Positions 37,263 through 44,793 of a stretch of DNA of 64,000 nt are shown in pieces (position 1 is the first letter of the stretch; each line of letters begins with the position of its first letter). The DNA lies in the NCBI RefSeq assembly GCF_016722765.1, contig NZ_JAEQND010000006.1, forward strand, positions 124,001 through 188,000. The letters are read 5' to 3'. Source of the stretch: Ramlibacter alkalitolerans. GTDB lineage: Bacteria > Pseudomonadota > Gammaproteobacteria > Burkholderiales > Burkholderiaceae_C. A model generated the notes under the pieces. It had not been told where the DNA came from, made no database searches, and saw only the letters and a program-made list of their open reading frames with translations. Position numbers and translations under genes: made by a program.

Positions 37263-38945
37263 TCACATGTTGGTGTAGTTCGGCCCGCCGCCGCCTTCCG
37301 GCGTGACCCAGACGATGTTCTGCGTCGGATCCTTGATGTCGCAGGTCTTGCAGTGCACGCAGTTGGCCGCGTTGATCTGCAGCCGCTCGCCGCCGTTGTC
37401 GGTGGCGACGAACTCGTACACGCCGGCGGGGCAGTAGCGGGCCTCGGGTCCCGCGAACTTCTGCAGGTTGACCTGCACCGGCACGCTGGGGTCCTTCAGC
37501 GTCAGGTGCGAGGGCTGGTTCTCCTCGTGGTTGACGTTGGCGATGAAGACGGAGGACAGCCGGTCGAAGGTCAGCTTGCCGTCCGGCTTGGGATAGACGA
37601 TCGGCTTGCACTCCGCGGCGGGCTTGAGATAGACGTGGTCCGGCTTGTCGCGGTGGATGGTCCACGGGATCGTGCCGCGCAGCACGAACTGCTCGACGCC
37701 CGTCATCAGCGTGGCGACCGTGCGGCCCTTCTTGAACCACTGCTTGAAGTTGCGGGACTTGTTCAGTTCCTTGTACATCCACGACTGCTCGAAGGCCTCG
37801 GGGTAGGCCACGAGCTCGTCGCGCTGGCGCCCGGCGGCAACCGCGTCGAAGGCAGCGCGCGCCGCCAGCATGCCGGACTTGATCGCCGTGTGCGTGCCCT
37901 TGATCCGCGAGGCATTGAGGAAGCCTGCGTCGTCGCCCACCAGCGCGCCGCCCGGGAACACCAGCTTGGGCAGCGACAGGATGCCGCCGACCGTCAGCGC
38001 GCGCGCCCCGTAGCCCAGGCGCCTGGCGCCGCCGGGGCCCTCGAAGTACCAGCGGATGTTCGGATGCGTCTTCCAGCGCTGGAATTCCTCGAACGGCGAC
38101 AGGTAGGGGTTCTGGTAATCGAGGCCGACGACGAAGCCGGTGGCGACCAGGTTGTTCTCCATGTGGTACATGAAGGTGCCGCCGTAGGTCATCTCGTCGA
38201 GCGGCCAGCCGGAGCTGTGCAGCGTGAGGCCGGGCGTGTGGCGCGAGGGATCGATCTCCCACACTTCCTTGATGCCGATGCTGTAGGTCTGCGGATCGCG
38301 GTCGCCATCGAGCTTGAAGCGGCCGATCACCTGCTTGCCCAGGTGGCCGCGCGCGCCTTCCGCGAAGATCGTGTACCTGGCGTGCAGCTCCATCCCGAGC
38401 TGGAAGTTCTCGGTCGGCTCGCCGTCCTTGCCGATGCCCATGTTGCCCGTGGCCACGCCCTTGACCGCGCCGTTCTCGTCGTACAGCACTTCGGCCGCCG
38501 CGAAGCCGGGGAAGATCTCCACGCCCAGGCCCTCGGCCTGCTGCGCGAGCCAGCGCGTCACGTTGGCCAGGCTCACGATGTAGCAGCCGTGGCTGACGAA
38601 GTTGGGCGGCAGCAGGAAGTTCGGGATGCGCGAGGCGCCGCGCTCGGACAGCATGAGGAACACGTCCTCGGTGACCGGCTGGTTGAGCGGCGCGCCCTTT
38701 TCCTTCCAGTCGGGGATCAGCTCGTTCAGGGCGATCGGGTCGACCACGGCGCCGGAGAGGATGTGGGCGCCGGGCTCGGAACCCTTTTCCAGCACCACGA
38801 CCGAGACATCCTTGCCTTCCTGCGCGGCGAGCTGCTTGAGGTGGATCGCGGTGGAGAGGCCGGAGGGTCCCCCGCCCACCACCACCACGTCGTATTCCAT
38901 CGCTTCGCGCGGGCCGTACTGGGCCAGGATCTCTTCTTGGGTCAT
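37263..38945 (-). CDS. Electron transfer flavoprotein-ubiquinone oxidoreductase
   Basis: This 560-residue membrane-associated enzyme passes electrons from ETF (fatty and amino acid oxidation) to ubiquinone. The FAD motif is YDVVVVGGGPSGLSTAIHL. Ubiquinone-domain segments include GSEPGAHILSGAVVDPIAL and YTIFAEGARGHLGKQVI. The C-terminal 4Fe-4S ligands are in NAANCVHCKTCDIKDPTQNI. ATG 38945 is used; a TTG at 38972 with AAGGA upstream is an alternative giving nine more residues. It is divergent from an SDR gene. Confidence 0.96.
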   Translation of the reverse strand: MTQEEILAQYGPREAMEYDVVVVGGGPSGLSTAIHLKQLAAQEGKDVSVVVLEKGSEPGAHILSGAVVDPIALNELIPDWKEKGAPLNQPVTEDVFLMLSERGASRIPNFLLPPNFVSHGCYIVSLANVTRWLAQQAEGLGVEIFPGFAAAEVLYDENGAVKGVATGNMGIGKDGEPTENFQLGMELHARYTIFAEGARGHLGKQVIGRFKLDGDRDPQTYSIGIKEVWEIDPSRHTPGLTLHSSGWPLDEMTYGGTFMYHMENNLVATGFVVGLDYQNPYLSPFEEFQRWKTHPNIRWYFEGPGGARRLGYGARALTVGGILSLPKLVFPGGALVGDDAGFLNASRIKGTHTAIKSGMLAARAAFDAVAAGRQRDELVAYPEAFEQSWMYKELNKSRNFKQWFKKGRTVATLMTGVEQFVLRGTIPWTIHRDKPDHVYLKPAAECKPIVYPKPDGKLTFDRLSSVFIANVNHEENQPSHLTLKDPSVPVQVNLQKFAGPEARYCPAGVYEFVATDNGGERLQINAANCVHCKTCDIKDPTQNIVWVTPEGGGGPNYTNM

Positions 38946-39069
38946 GGGAGTGTCGTTGATAATGGTCCGCAACCGCGCGTGTCCTTGCGCCGCGCTCCAC
39001 CGTCGATTCTATGCCCCGGTGAAACCGGGCCCCGAACGACCGTTCGACGAGACGAGAAGAGGAGTCCCC

Positions 39070-39852
39070 TTGGCCTACACCATCGACCTGTCCGGGCGTG
39101 TCGCCCTGGTCACCGGCGCGTCCAGCGGCCTGGGCGCGCAGTTCGCGCGCGTGCTGGCGCGCTCCGGCGCCGCCGTGGTGCTGGCCGCGCGCCGCCTCGA
39201 GAAACTCAAGGACCTGCGGGCGCAGATCGAAGGCGAGGGCGGCGACGCGCATGTCGTCGGCCTCGACGTCACCAGCCTCGAGAGCATCCGCGCCGCCGTG
39301 GCGCACGCGGAGACGGAGGTCGGCTCCATCGACATCCTGGTGAACAACTCCGGCGTGAGCACCACGCAGCGCATCCAGGACGTGGGCGAGGAGGAGTTCG
39401 ACTACGTGTTCGACACCAACGTGAAGGGCGCCTTCTTCGTGGCACAGGAAGTGGGCAAGCGCATGCTGGCGCGCGCCCAGGGCTCGGCGCCGGGCACCTA
39501 CACCGGCGGACGCATCATCAACATCGCGTCGATGGCGGGCATGCGGGCGCTGCCGCAGATCGGCGTCTATGCCATGAGCAAGGCGGCGGTGATCCAGATG
39601 ACGAAGGTGCTGGCGCTGGAATGGGGCCGTTTCGGCATCAACGTCAACGCGCTGTGCCCCGGCTACATCGACACCGAGATCAACCACCGCCACTGGGAGA
39701 GCGAGCAGGGGCAGAAGCTGGTGCAGATGCTGCCGCGCAAGCGCGTGGGCAAGCCGGAGGACCTCGATGCGCTGCTGGTGATGCTGGCGGCCAACGAGAG
39801 CCACTTCGTCAACGGCGCGGTGATCGCCGCCGACGACGGCTTCGGGATCTGA
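39070..39852 (+). CDS. SDR-family oxidoreductase
   Basis: This 260-residue classical short-chain dehydrogenase has ALVTGASSGLGAQFARVL, NNSG in ILVNNSGVS, the catalytic Ser in NIASMAGM and YAMSK. The TTG at 39070 is taken as start since GAGGAG lies eight bases upstream and AYTIDLSGRVALVTGA follows directly. It is probably a 3-hydroxyacyl or 3-oxoacyl reductase-like enzyme, judging from its neighbours ETF-QO and thioesterase; the substrate is not proven. Confidence 0.92.
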   Translation: MAYTIDLSGRVALVTGASSGLGAQFARVLARSGAAVVLAARRLEKLKDLRAQIEGEGGDAHVVGLDVTSLESIRAAVAHAETEVGSIDILVNNSGVSTTQRIQDVGEEEFDYVFDTNVKGAFFVAQEVGKRMLARAQGSAPGTYTGGRIINIASMAGMRALPQIGVYAMSKAAVIQMTKVLALEWGRFGINVNALCPGYIDTEINHRHWESEQGQKLVQMLPRKRVGKPEDLDALLVMLAANESHFVNGAVIAADDGFGI

Positions 39853-39866
39853 GGAAAGCGCCGCGG

Positions 39867-40286
39867 ATGAAGCTGGAACTGCCGGAAAGCAAGAAGCTGG
39901 TCTACACCATGCGCATGCCCATTCGCTGGGGCGACATGGATGCGATGGGGCACGTGAACAACACGCTGTACTTCCGCTACCTGGAGGTGGTGCGCATCGA
40001 CTGGTTCCGGTCAATCGGCTGCAACCTCAATCCGCAGGGCGAGGGGCCGGTGATCGTCAATGCGTTCTGCAACTTCCACAAGCAGCTGGAGTACCCCGGC
40101 GACATCACGGTGAAGATGTACGCCAGCGATCCGGGTCGCAGCAGCTTCGAGAGCTGGGCGACGATAGAGCGCGACGACGACCCCGGCACGCTGTATTCGT
40201 CCGGCGGCGCGACGACGGTGTGGGTGGATTTCCCGAAGCAGAAGAGCGTGCCGATGCCGGCGTGGTTCCGGGAGTTGATTTCCTGA
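39867..40286 (+). CDS. Hot-dog fold acyl-CoA thioesterase (4HBT type)
   Basis: This 139-residue protein has the 4-hydroxybenzoyl-CoA thioesterase pattern RWGDMDAMGHVNNTLYFRYLE, with the catalytic Asp in the D-x-D-x-x-G-H-V-N-N block. LEYPGDITVKMYASDPGRSSF follows. It starts 14 bp after the SDR stop, with GAGGAAAG as ribosome site, so the two are likely one transcript. The acyl substrate is unknown. Confidence 0.93.
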   Translation: MKLELPESKKLVYTMRMPIRWGDMDAMGHVNNTLYFRYLEVVRIDWFRSIGCNLNPQGEGPVIVNAFCNFHKQLEYPGDITVKMYASDPGRSSFESWATIERDDDPGTLYSSGGATTVWVDFPKQKSVPMPAWFRELIS

Positions 40287-40306
40287 GGCTTCGGCGAACG
40301 CATGCG

Positions 40307-40406
40307 GTAGGCTGGCGGTGACGCGCGAAGCGCCGGAACCCCAGCGCTTGCGCACCGCCGCGCAAACGCTGGGGTTCGCGCGCTGCGCGGCTCACCGCCA
40401 GCCTAC
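40307..40406. repeat. Family A palindromic repeat, complete (A8)
   Basis: GTAGGCTGGCGGTGACGCGCG...AACCCCAGCGCTTGCGCACCG...AACGCTGGGGTTCGCGCGCTG...CTCACCGCCAGCCTAC. It is the longest and best preserved copy, with perfect outer 15-bp arms, between the convergent thioesterase and AhpD-like genes. Confidence 0.93.
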
Positions 40407-40429
40407 AAATACAGAATGCGCAGCGGAAG

Positions 40430-41008
40430 TTACGCCTTCTTCTCCCGCGGCACCCTTCCCAGCAGATAGAACTCCGCGTTCGGCATCATGTTCGAGAAGC
40501 TCGCCATGCGGTTCGACAGCCCGAAGAACGCCGTGATCGCGGCGATGTCCCAGATGTCCTCGTCGTCGAAGCCGTGCGGCTGCAGCGCCTGGAAATCGGC
40601 CTCGTCGATCTCGTGCGAGCGCAGGCACACCTTCATCGCGAAGTCGAGCATCGCGCGCTGGCGCGGCGTGATGTCGGCCTTGCGGTAGTTCACCGCCACC
40701 TGGTCGGCCACCAGCGGCTTCTTCTCGTAGATGCGCAGGATCGCGCCATGCGCGACCACGCAGTACAGGCAGTTGTTGGCGGCGCTGGTGGCCGTCACGA
40801 TCATCTCGCGCTCGCCCTTGGTGAGCGAGCCGGTCTCCTTGAGCATCAGCGCGTCGTGGTAGGCGAAGAAGGCGCGCCACTCGGCCGGCCGGCGCGCCAG
40901 CGCCAGGAACACGTTCGGCACGAAGCCGCTCTTTTCCTGCACCTCCAGGATGCGCTGGCGCATGTCCTCGGGCAGGTCCTTCAGTTCGGGCATCGGGTAG
41001 CGGTCCAT
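40430..41008 (-). CDS. Peroxidase-related (AhpD-like) protein
   Basis: This 192-residue protein has the AhpD/carboxymuconolactone-decarboxylase fold with the CxxC active-site-like motif in ANNCLYCVVAHGAILR. It also has LTKGEREMIVTATSAANN and DDEDIWDIAAITAFFGLSNRMAS, typical of the uncharacterised peroxidase-related subfamily. It probably reduces peroxides or carries redox equivalents in the cytoplasm; evidence is by family only. Start 41008; a second ATG lies five codons later. Confidence 0.9.
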   Translation of the reverse strand: MDRYPMPELKDLPEDMRQRILEVQEKSGFVPNVFLALARRPAEWRAFFAYHDALMLKETGSLTKGEREMIVTATSAANNCLYCVVAHGAILRIYEKKPLVADQVAVNYRKADITPRQRAMLDFAMKVCLRSHEIDEADFQALQPHGFDDEDIWDIAAITAFFGLSNRMASFSNMMPNAEFYLLGRVPREKKA

Positions 41009-41021
41009 GCTTGGGTCTCCA

Positions 41022-41050
41022 TCATTCCCGCGCAGTCGGGAATCCATGGA
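41022..41050. repeat. Family B repeat, single half (B4)
   Basis: TCATTCCCGCGCAGTCGGGAATCCATGGA is one end of a family B element, with one change in the stem. The other end is absent. It lies just upstream of the AhpD-like gene start. Confidence 0.75.
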
Positions 41051-41174
41051 CCAGGAGGATAGCCGGACCGCGCAGCTGAGCCACGGCAGGCTCGACCGCC
41101 GTCGCAGAATGTGACGGCCGCGCCAGGATGTGATCCGACTTGGCACACCTGGGCCAGGCGGTATATGTTGGCGC

Positions 41175-42164
41175 ATGGCCAGAGTCTTCCTCAGTCCCGC
41201 CACCTTCGTCGGCGGCTCGCTCGCCGGGGCCTTGCTGCTGGCGGCCTGGCTCGGCGCGTTCACGCGCAGCGAAGAGCCTGCCCCTGCGCCCGCCGCCGCC
41301 AACCGCACGACGGCGCCGGCGGACCTCTCGGGCCAGCCGCTCGCCGCATCCGACGCGGTGCGCGCCGATCCGCAGGGGCGCAGGCCCCAAGCGCCTGCCA
41401 CGGGCCAGGTGCAAGCCGTCGTGCTGGCGGAGACCTGTCCCGCGCAGCCGCTCGTCGTGGCAAGCGGCCCCGGCGACGGCCGCTTCGCGCTCGCTTCGGC
41501 CCTGTCCTCCGGAGCGCAGGTGGAACCTTCGGCCTATGTGACCGTCGCGCGCGAGTCGGCGCAGCAGGGCCACCTGCGTGATGCGGAAGTGGCGTTGCTC
41601 GCCGCCTGCCACCTGGCCGAGAAGGGCTCCGGCAGCCACTCGGTGACGGTCGCCGACCTGAAGTCGCAAATGGCGCAGCAGTACGCTGCCTTTGCGGCTT
41701 CGCAGGAGCAGGGGGATGGCCGCGAGGCGCTGCTGCAGCGCGCGTCAGCGCTGCTGTCGGAAAGCGCGATCACCTATTCCGCGGCGCTCGGCCGCGAAGC
41801 CTCCAAGACGCGGCTCGCCGAGCAGCGGCTGGCGTCGCTGCGCGACCCCGGCGCGCTGCAGAGGGCCCGCGCGGACCTGCAGAGCGAGGCCGGCACGCGT
41901 GTCATGGGTGCGGCCGAGAGCTTCGCGCCGACGGCCCGCAATGCCGCCGCTGCGCGCCTGATCTCCTCCGATCCCGAACTCTCCCAACTCGAGCGCGACA
42001 TGGAGCGGCTGCGCGCGCAGGCGAGCCAGGTCACGCGCGACCCGGCGGGCCTGCACCGGCGCGACAGCCAGGCGCTGGCGCAGCGCGATTCCGCCTGCCA
42101 GGACAAGGCCTGCCTCCTGCGGTGGTACGCCCAGCGGCGCAGCCAGTTGCTCGACGAGTTCTGA
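41175..42164 (+). CDS. Membrane-anchored protein with C-terminal LprI-like cysteine motif
   Basis: This 329-residue protein has an N-terminal membrane anchor or uncleaved signal (VFLSPATFVGGSLAGALLLAAWL), a Pro/Ala linker, then a helical region (about 110-290) with repeats of Ala/Arg/Glu. The last residues (SACQDKACLLRWYAQRRSQL) have the C-x4-C-L-x2-W/Y-x3-R pattern of LprI-like lysozyme-inhibitor domains. A periplasmic location is likely. ATG 41175 is chosen because the hydrophobic segment begins there. I cannot assign a function. Confidence 0.75.
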   Translation: MARVFLSPATFVGGSLAGALLLAAWLGAFTRSEEPAPAPAAANRTTAPADLSGQPLAASDAVRADPQGRRPQAPATGQVQAVVLAETCPAQPLVVASGPGDGRFALASALSSGAQVEPSAYVTVARESAQQGHLRDAEVALLAACHLAEKGSGSHSVTVADLKSQMAQQYAAFAASQEQGDGREALLQRASALLSESAITYSAALGREASKTRLAEQRLASLRDPGALQRARADLQSEAGTRVMGAAESFAPTARNAAAARLISSDPELSQLERDMERLRAQASQVTRDPAGLHRRDSQALAQRDSACQDKACLLRWYAQRRSQLLDEF

Positions 42165-42230
42165 CCGCGCCAGCGATCCGCCGGGAGCCACGGGCGTATG
42201 CTCCCGGCTTCTTCGTTCGTGGAGCGCGCG

Positions 42231-42611
42231 ATGCCCCTGTCCCAGGATCCCGAAACCCAGGCCGGCCTGGCCACCCGCCGCAAGGTGCTCGGCGACGAGT
42301 ACGTCGACGGCGCGCTGAGCCGCGTCACGCCGTTCACCGATCCGATGCAGGAACTGGTGACCAAGCACGCCTGGGGCAACACCTGGCAGCGCCCGGGCCT
42401 GGACCTGAAGACGCGCAGCATCGTCACCGTGTCGATGCTGGTCGCGCTCAACCGGCCGCACGAGCTGAAGGCGCACGTGAGGGGCGCGCTGAACAACGGC
42501 GTCACGCGCGAGGAACTGCAGGAGATCTTCCTGCACGCCAGCGTGTATTGCGGGTTCCCGGCGGCGATCGATGCGCTGCGGACGGCGGCGGAGGTGGTGG
42601 ACGCGAAGTAG
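42231..42611 (+). CDS. Carboxymuconolactone decarboxylase family protein
   Basis: This 126-residue protein reads GLATRRKVLGDEYVDGALSR, WQRPGLDLKTRSIVTVSMLVALNRPHELKAHVRGALNNGVTREEL and YCGFPAAIDALRTA. It closely fits the PcaC (4-carboxymuconolactone decarboxylase) pattern rather than AhpD, as it lacks a CxxC. No other protocatechuate-pathway genes are in the window, so the actual substrate is open. GGAG lies before ATG 42231. Confidence 0.92.
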   Translation: MPLSQDPETQAGLATRRKVLGDEYVDGALSRVTPFTDPMQELVTKHAWGNTWQRPGLDLKTRSIVTVSMLVALNRPHELKAHVRGALNNGVTREELQEIFLHASVYCGFPAAIDALRTAAEVVDAK

Positions 42612-42658
42612 TCCGCACCCCTCCTCCCCGCGAAGGCCGGGGGGATCCAGGGGCTTGT

Positions 42659-43207
42659 TCACGACACCCCGGCCATCAGCTTGTGCACCAGGTCCGCCGT
42701 GGTATTCGCCCGGTACTTTCGCATCAGCCGGGCCCGGTAGATCTCCACCGTGCGATGGCTGATGTTCAGCGTCTTGCCGATCTCCTTGGAGGTCAGTCCA
42801 TCGAGCAGCCGCGCGGCCACTTCGCGTTCGCGCGCCGTCAGTTCGGCCTTCACCGGCCGGCGCGAACTCAGGTCCTCGAAGACCCAGATGCCGGCCTCGT
42901 GCGGCGCTGCGCGGTTGAGCGCGCTTCCGCTCACGTGGCACCAGAACACCTCGCCGCTGGCGCGCTTCATGATGCGGTCGTCGGCGTAGTGGCCCTTGGC
43001 GTTGAGGATCGGCGCCATGCGCGCGCCCAGGCGCTCGTATTCGTCGGCGCTGGGGTACAGCACCAGGAAGGACTGGCCCGTGAGCAATTCGCGCGACCAG
43101 CCGAACATCTCGCACAGCGCCACGTTGCAATCCACGATGGAACGGTTGCGGGACAGGCACAGGCCCACCGGCGCGAGCTCGAAGGCGAGCCGGTAATCGA
43201 CGTCCAT
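42659..43207 (-). CDS. PAS-LuxR (FixJ/NarL-type) transcriptional regulator
   Basis: This 182-residue protein has an N-terminal PAS domain (about 5-115: FELAPVGLCLSRNRSIVDCN, RMAPILNAKGHYADDRIMKR, FWCHVSGSAL). A C-terminal GerE HTH (about 120-178: ELTAREREVAARLLDGLTSKEIGKTLNISHRTVEIYRARLM) follows. It has no receiver domain. It is divergent from scoAB with a 24-bp palindrome between, suggesting that it controls ketone-body utilisation; this role is inferred from position. Confidence 0.92.
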   Translation of the reverse strand: MDVDYRLAFELAPVGLCLSRNRSIVDCNVALCEMFGWSRELLTGQSFLVLYPSADEYERLGARMAPILNAKGHYADDRIMKRASGEVFWCHVSGSALNRAAPHEAGIWVFEDLSSRRPVKAELTAREREVAARLLDGLTSKEIGKTLNISHRTVEIYRARLMRKYRANTTADLVHKLMAGVS

Positions 43208-43226
43208 GGGGCTATCCTCTAGGGAG

Positions 43227-43250
43227 TACTACGTAGCATCGTAGGTAGTA
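43227..43250. promoter_or_regulatory. Candidate operator, 24-bp imperfect palindrome
   Basis: TACTACGTAGCATCGTAGGTAGTA has perfect TACTAC/GTAGTA ends and matches its own reverse complement at 18 of 24 positions. The unit CGTAG recurs at 43252-43256. It is AT-richer than its surroundings and lies 20 bp upstream of the PAS-LuxR start and about 60 bp upstream of scoA, a good place for control of both genes. Confidence 0.55.
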
Positions 43251-43310
43251 TCGTAGCTTCCCGACGGCCCGCGCTTCGCGGCCGGTGGGTGACCAGCAGG
43301 AGAGCGGAGA

Positions 43311-44012
43311 GTGAACAAGATCTATCCCAGTGCGGCAGCGGCGCTCGACGGCGTGATCCGCAGCGGCCAGCTCATTGCCGTCGGCGGCTTCGGCCTGTGC
43401 GGCATTCCCGAGGCCCTGATCGAAGCGGTGAAGGCGAGCGGCGTCAAGGACCTGACCGCGATCTCGAACAACGCCGGCGTCGACGACTTCGGCCTCGGCA
43501 AGCTGCTGCAGACGCGGCAGATCCGCAAGATGATCTCCTCGTACGTCGGCGAGAACAAGGAGTTCGAGCGCCAGTTCCTGGCCGGCGAACTGGAACTGGA
43601 ATTCACGCCGCAGGGCACGCTGGCCGAGAAGCTGCGCGCCGGCGGCGCTGGCATCCCGGCGTTCTTCACGAAGACCGGCGTCGGCACCATGGTCGCCGGG
43701 GGCAAGGAACTGCGCGAGTTCGACGGCGAGACCTACGTGATGGAGCGGGCGCTGTTCCCGGACGTGTCGCTGGTCAAGGCCGACGTGGCGGACCGCTCGG
43801 GCAACCTGCGCTTCAACCTCACCGCGCGCAACTTCAATCCGGCCGCCGCGATGGCCGGCAAGATCTGCATCGTGGAGGTGGAGCGCATCGTCGCCGTCGG
43901 CGAGATCGCGCCGGACGACGTGCACCTGCCGGGCATCTACGTGCACCGGATCGTGCACAACCCGACGCCCGAGAAACGCATCGAGAAGCGCACGGTGCGC
44001 GACCGCAAATAG
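43311..44012 (+). CDS. scoA: 3-oxoacid (acetoacetyl) CoA-transferase subunit A
   Basis: This 233-residue protein starts at GTG 43311 with AGGAGAGCGGA upstream. It shows LIAVGGFGLCGIPEALIEAV (CoA-transferase family I, subunit A signature), LTAISNNAGVDDFGLG and FFTKTGVGTMVAGGKELREF. Together with ScoB it moves CoA from succinyl-CoA to acetoacetate. It is divergent from the PAS-LuxR gene. Confidence 0.95.
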   Translation: MNKIYPSAAAALDGVIRSGQLIAVGGFGLCGIPEALIEAVKASGVKDLTAISNNAGVDDFGLGKLLQTRQIRKMISSYVGENKEFERQFLAGELELEFTPQGTLAEKLRAGGAGIPAFFTKTGVGTMVAGGKELREFDGETYVMERALFPDVSLVKADVADRSGNLRFNLTARNFNPAAAMAGKICIVEVERIVAVGEIAPDDVHLPGIYVHRIVHNPTPEKRIEKRTVRDRK

Positions 44013-44019
44013 ATGGACC

Positions 44020-44047
44020 AGGGGACAGACCTTCAGCTCTGTCCCCT
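44020..44047. repeat. Short hairpin between scoA and scoB
   Basis: AGGGGACAGA and TCTGTCCCCT form a perfect 10-bp stem with an 8-base loop (CCTTCAGC). It ends 17 bp before the scoB start. It is too close to the ribosome site to be a terminator and may tune the scoA/scoB ratio or be a fragment of a dispersed repeat. Confidence 0.75.
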
Positions 44048-44064
44048 CTGAATAGGAGAAAGCA

Positions 44065-44706
44065 ATGCCCTGGACCCAGGATCAGATGGCCGCGCGCGCC
44101 GCCAAGGAACTGCAGGACGGCTTCTACGTCAATCTCGGCATCGGCATCCCCACGCTGGTGGCGAACTTCGTGCCGGACAACATGGAGGTCTGGCTGCAGA
44201 GCGAGAACGGCATGCTGGGCATCGGCCCCTTCCCGTACGACGACGAGGTGGACGCCGACCTGATCAACGCCGGCAAGCAGACCGTCACCACGATCAAGGG
44301 CTCGTCGATCTTCGGCAGCCACGACAGCTTCGCGATGATCCGCGGCGGCAAGATCAACCTCTCGATCCTGGGCGCGCTGCAGGTGAGCGAGAAGGGCGAC
44401 CTGGCCAACTGGATGATCCCCGGCAAGATGGTCAAGGGCATGGGCGGCGCGATGGACCTCGTGGCCGGCGTGCCGCGCGTCATCGTGCTGATGGAGCACG
44501 TGGCCCGCAAGAAGGATGGCACCGAGGACCTGAAGATCCTGCCCGAGTGCACGCTGCCCCTGACGGGCAAGGCCGTGGTGGACCGCATCATCACCGACCT
44601 CGCCGTGATGGACGTGACGCCGCAGGGCCTGAAGGTCACGGAGCTGGCGCCGGAAGTGAGCTTCGAGTTCGTGCAGTCCAAGACGGGCGTGAAGCTGGTT
44701 CGGTGA
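44065..44706 (+). CDS. scoB: 3-oxoacid CoA-transferase subunit B
   Basis: This 213-residue protein has [18 protein letters not shown], the catalytic glutamate in [14 protein letters not shown], and [39 protein letters not shown], typical of subunit B. TAGGAGAAAGCA gives a good ribosome site. It pairs with scoA upstream. Confidence 0.96.
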   Translation: MPWTQDQMAARAAKELQDGFYVNLGIGIPTLVANFVPDNMEVWLQSENGMLGIGPFPYDDEVDADLINAGKQTVTTIKGSSIFGSHDSFAMIRGGKINLSILGALQVSEKGDLANWMIPGKMVKGMGGAMDLVAGVPRVIVLMEHVARKKDGTEDLKILPECTLPLTGKAVVDRIITDLAVMDVTPQGLKVTELAPEVSFEFVQSKTGVKLVR

Positions 44707-44752
44707 TGGGGATCCGGTGCGCCGCCGATGCGTACCTTGGCGGTGAAGCAGC

Positions 44753-44793
44753 GTAGGCTGGCGGTGAACCGCGTCAGCGCGTGAACCCCAGCG
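44753..44793. repeat. Family A repeat, left half only (A9)
   Basis: GTAGGCTGGCGGTGAACCGC followed by GTCAGCGCGTGAACCCCAGCG is a left half-unit with outer arm and inner arm. The right half is missing and coding sequence of the CoA transferase follows directly. The apparent GTG start codon at 44781 lies inside it. Confidence 0.85.
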
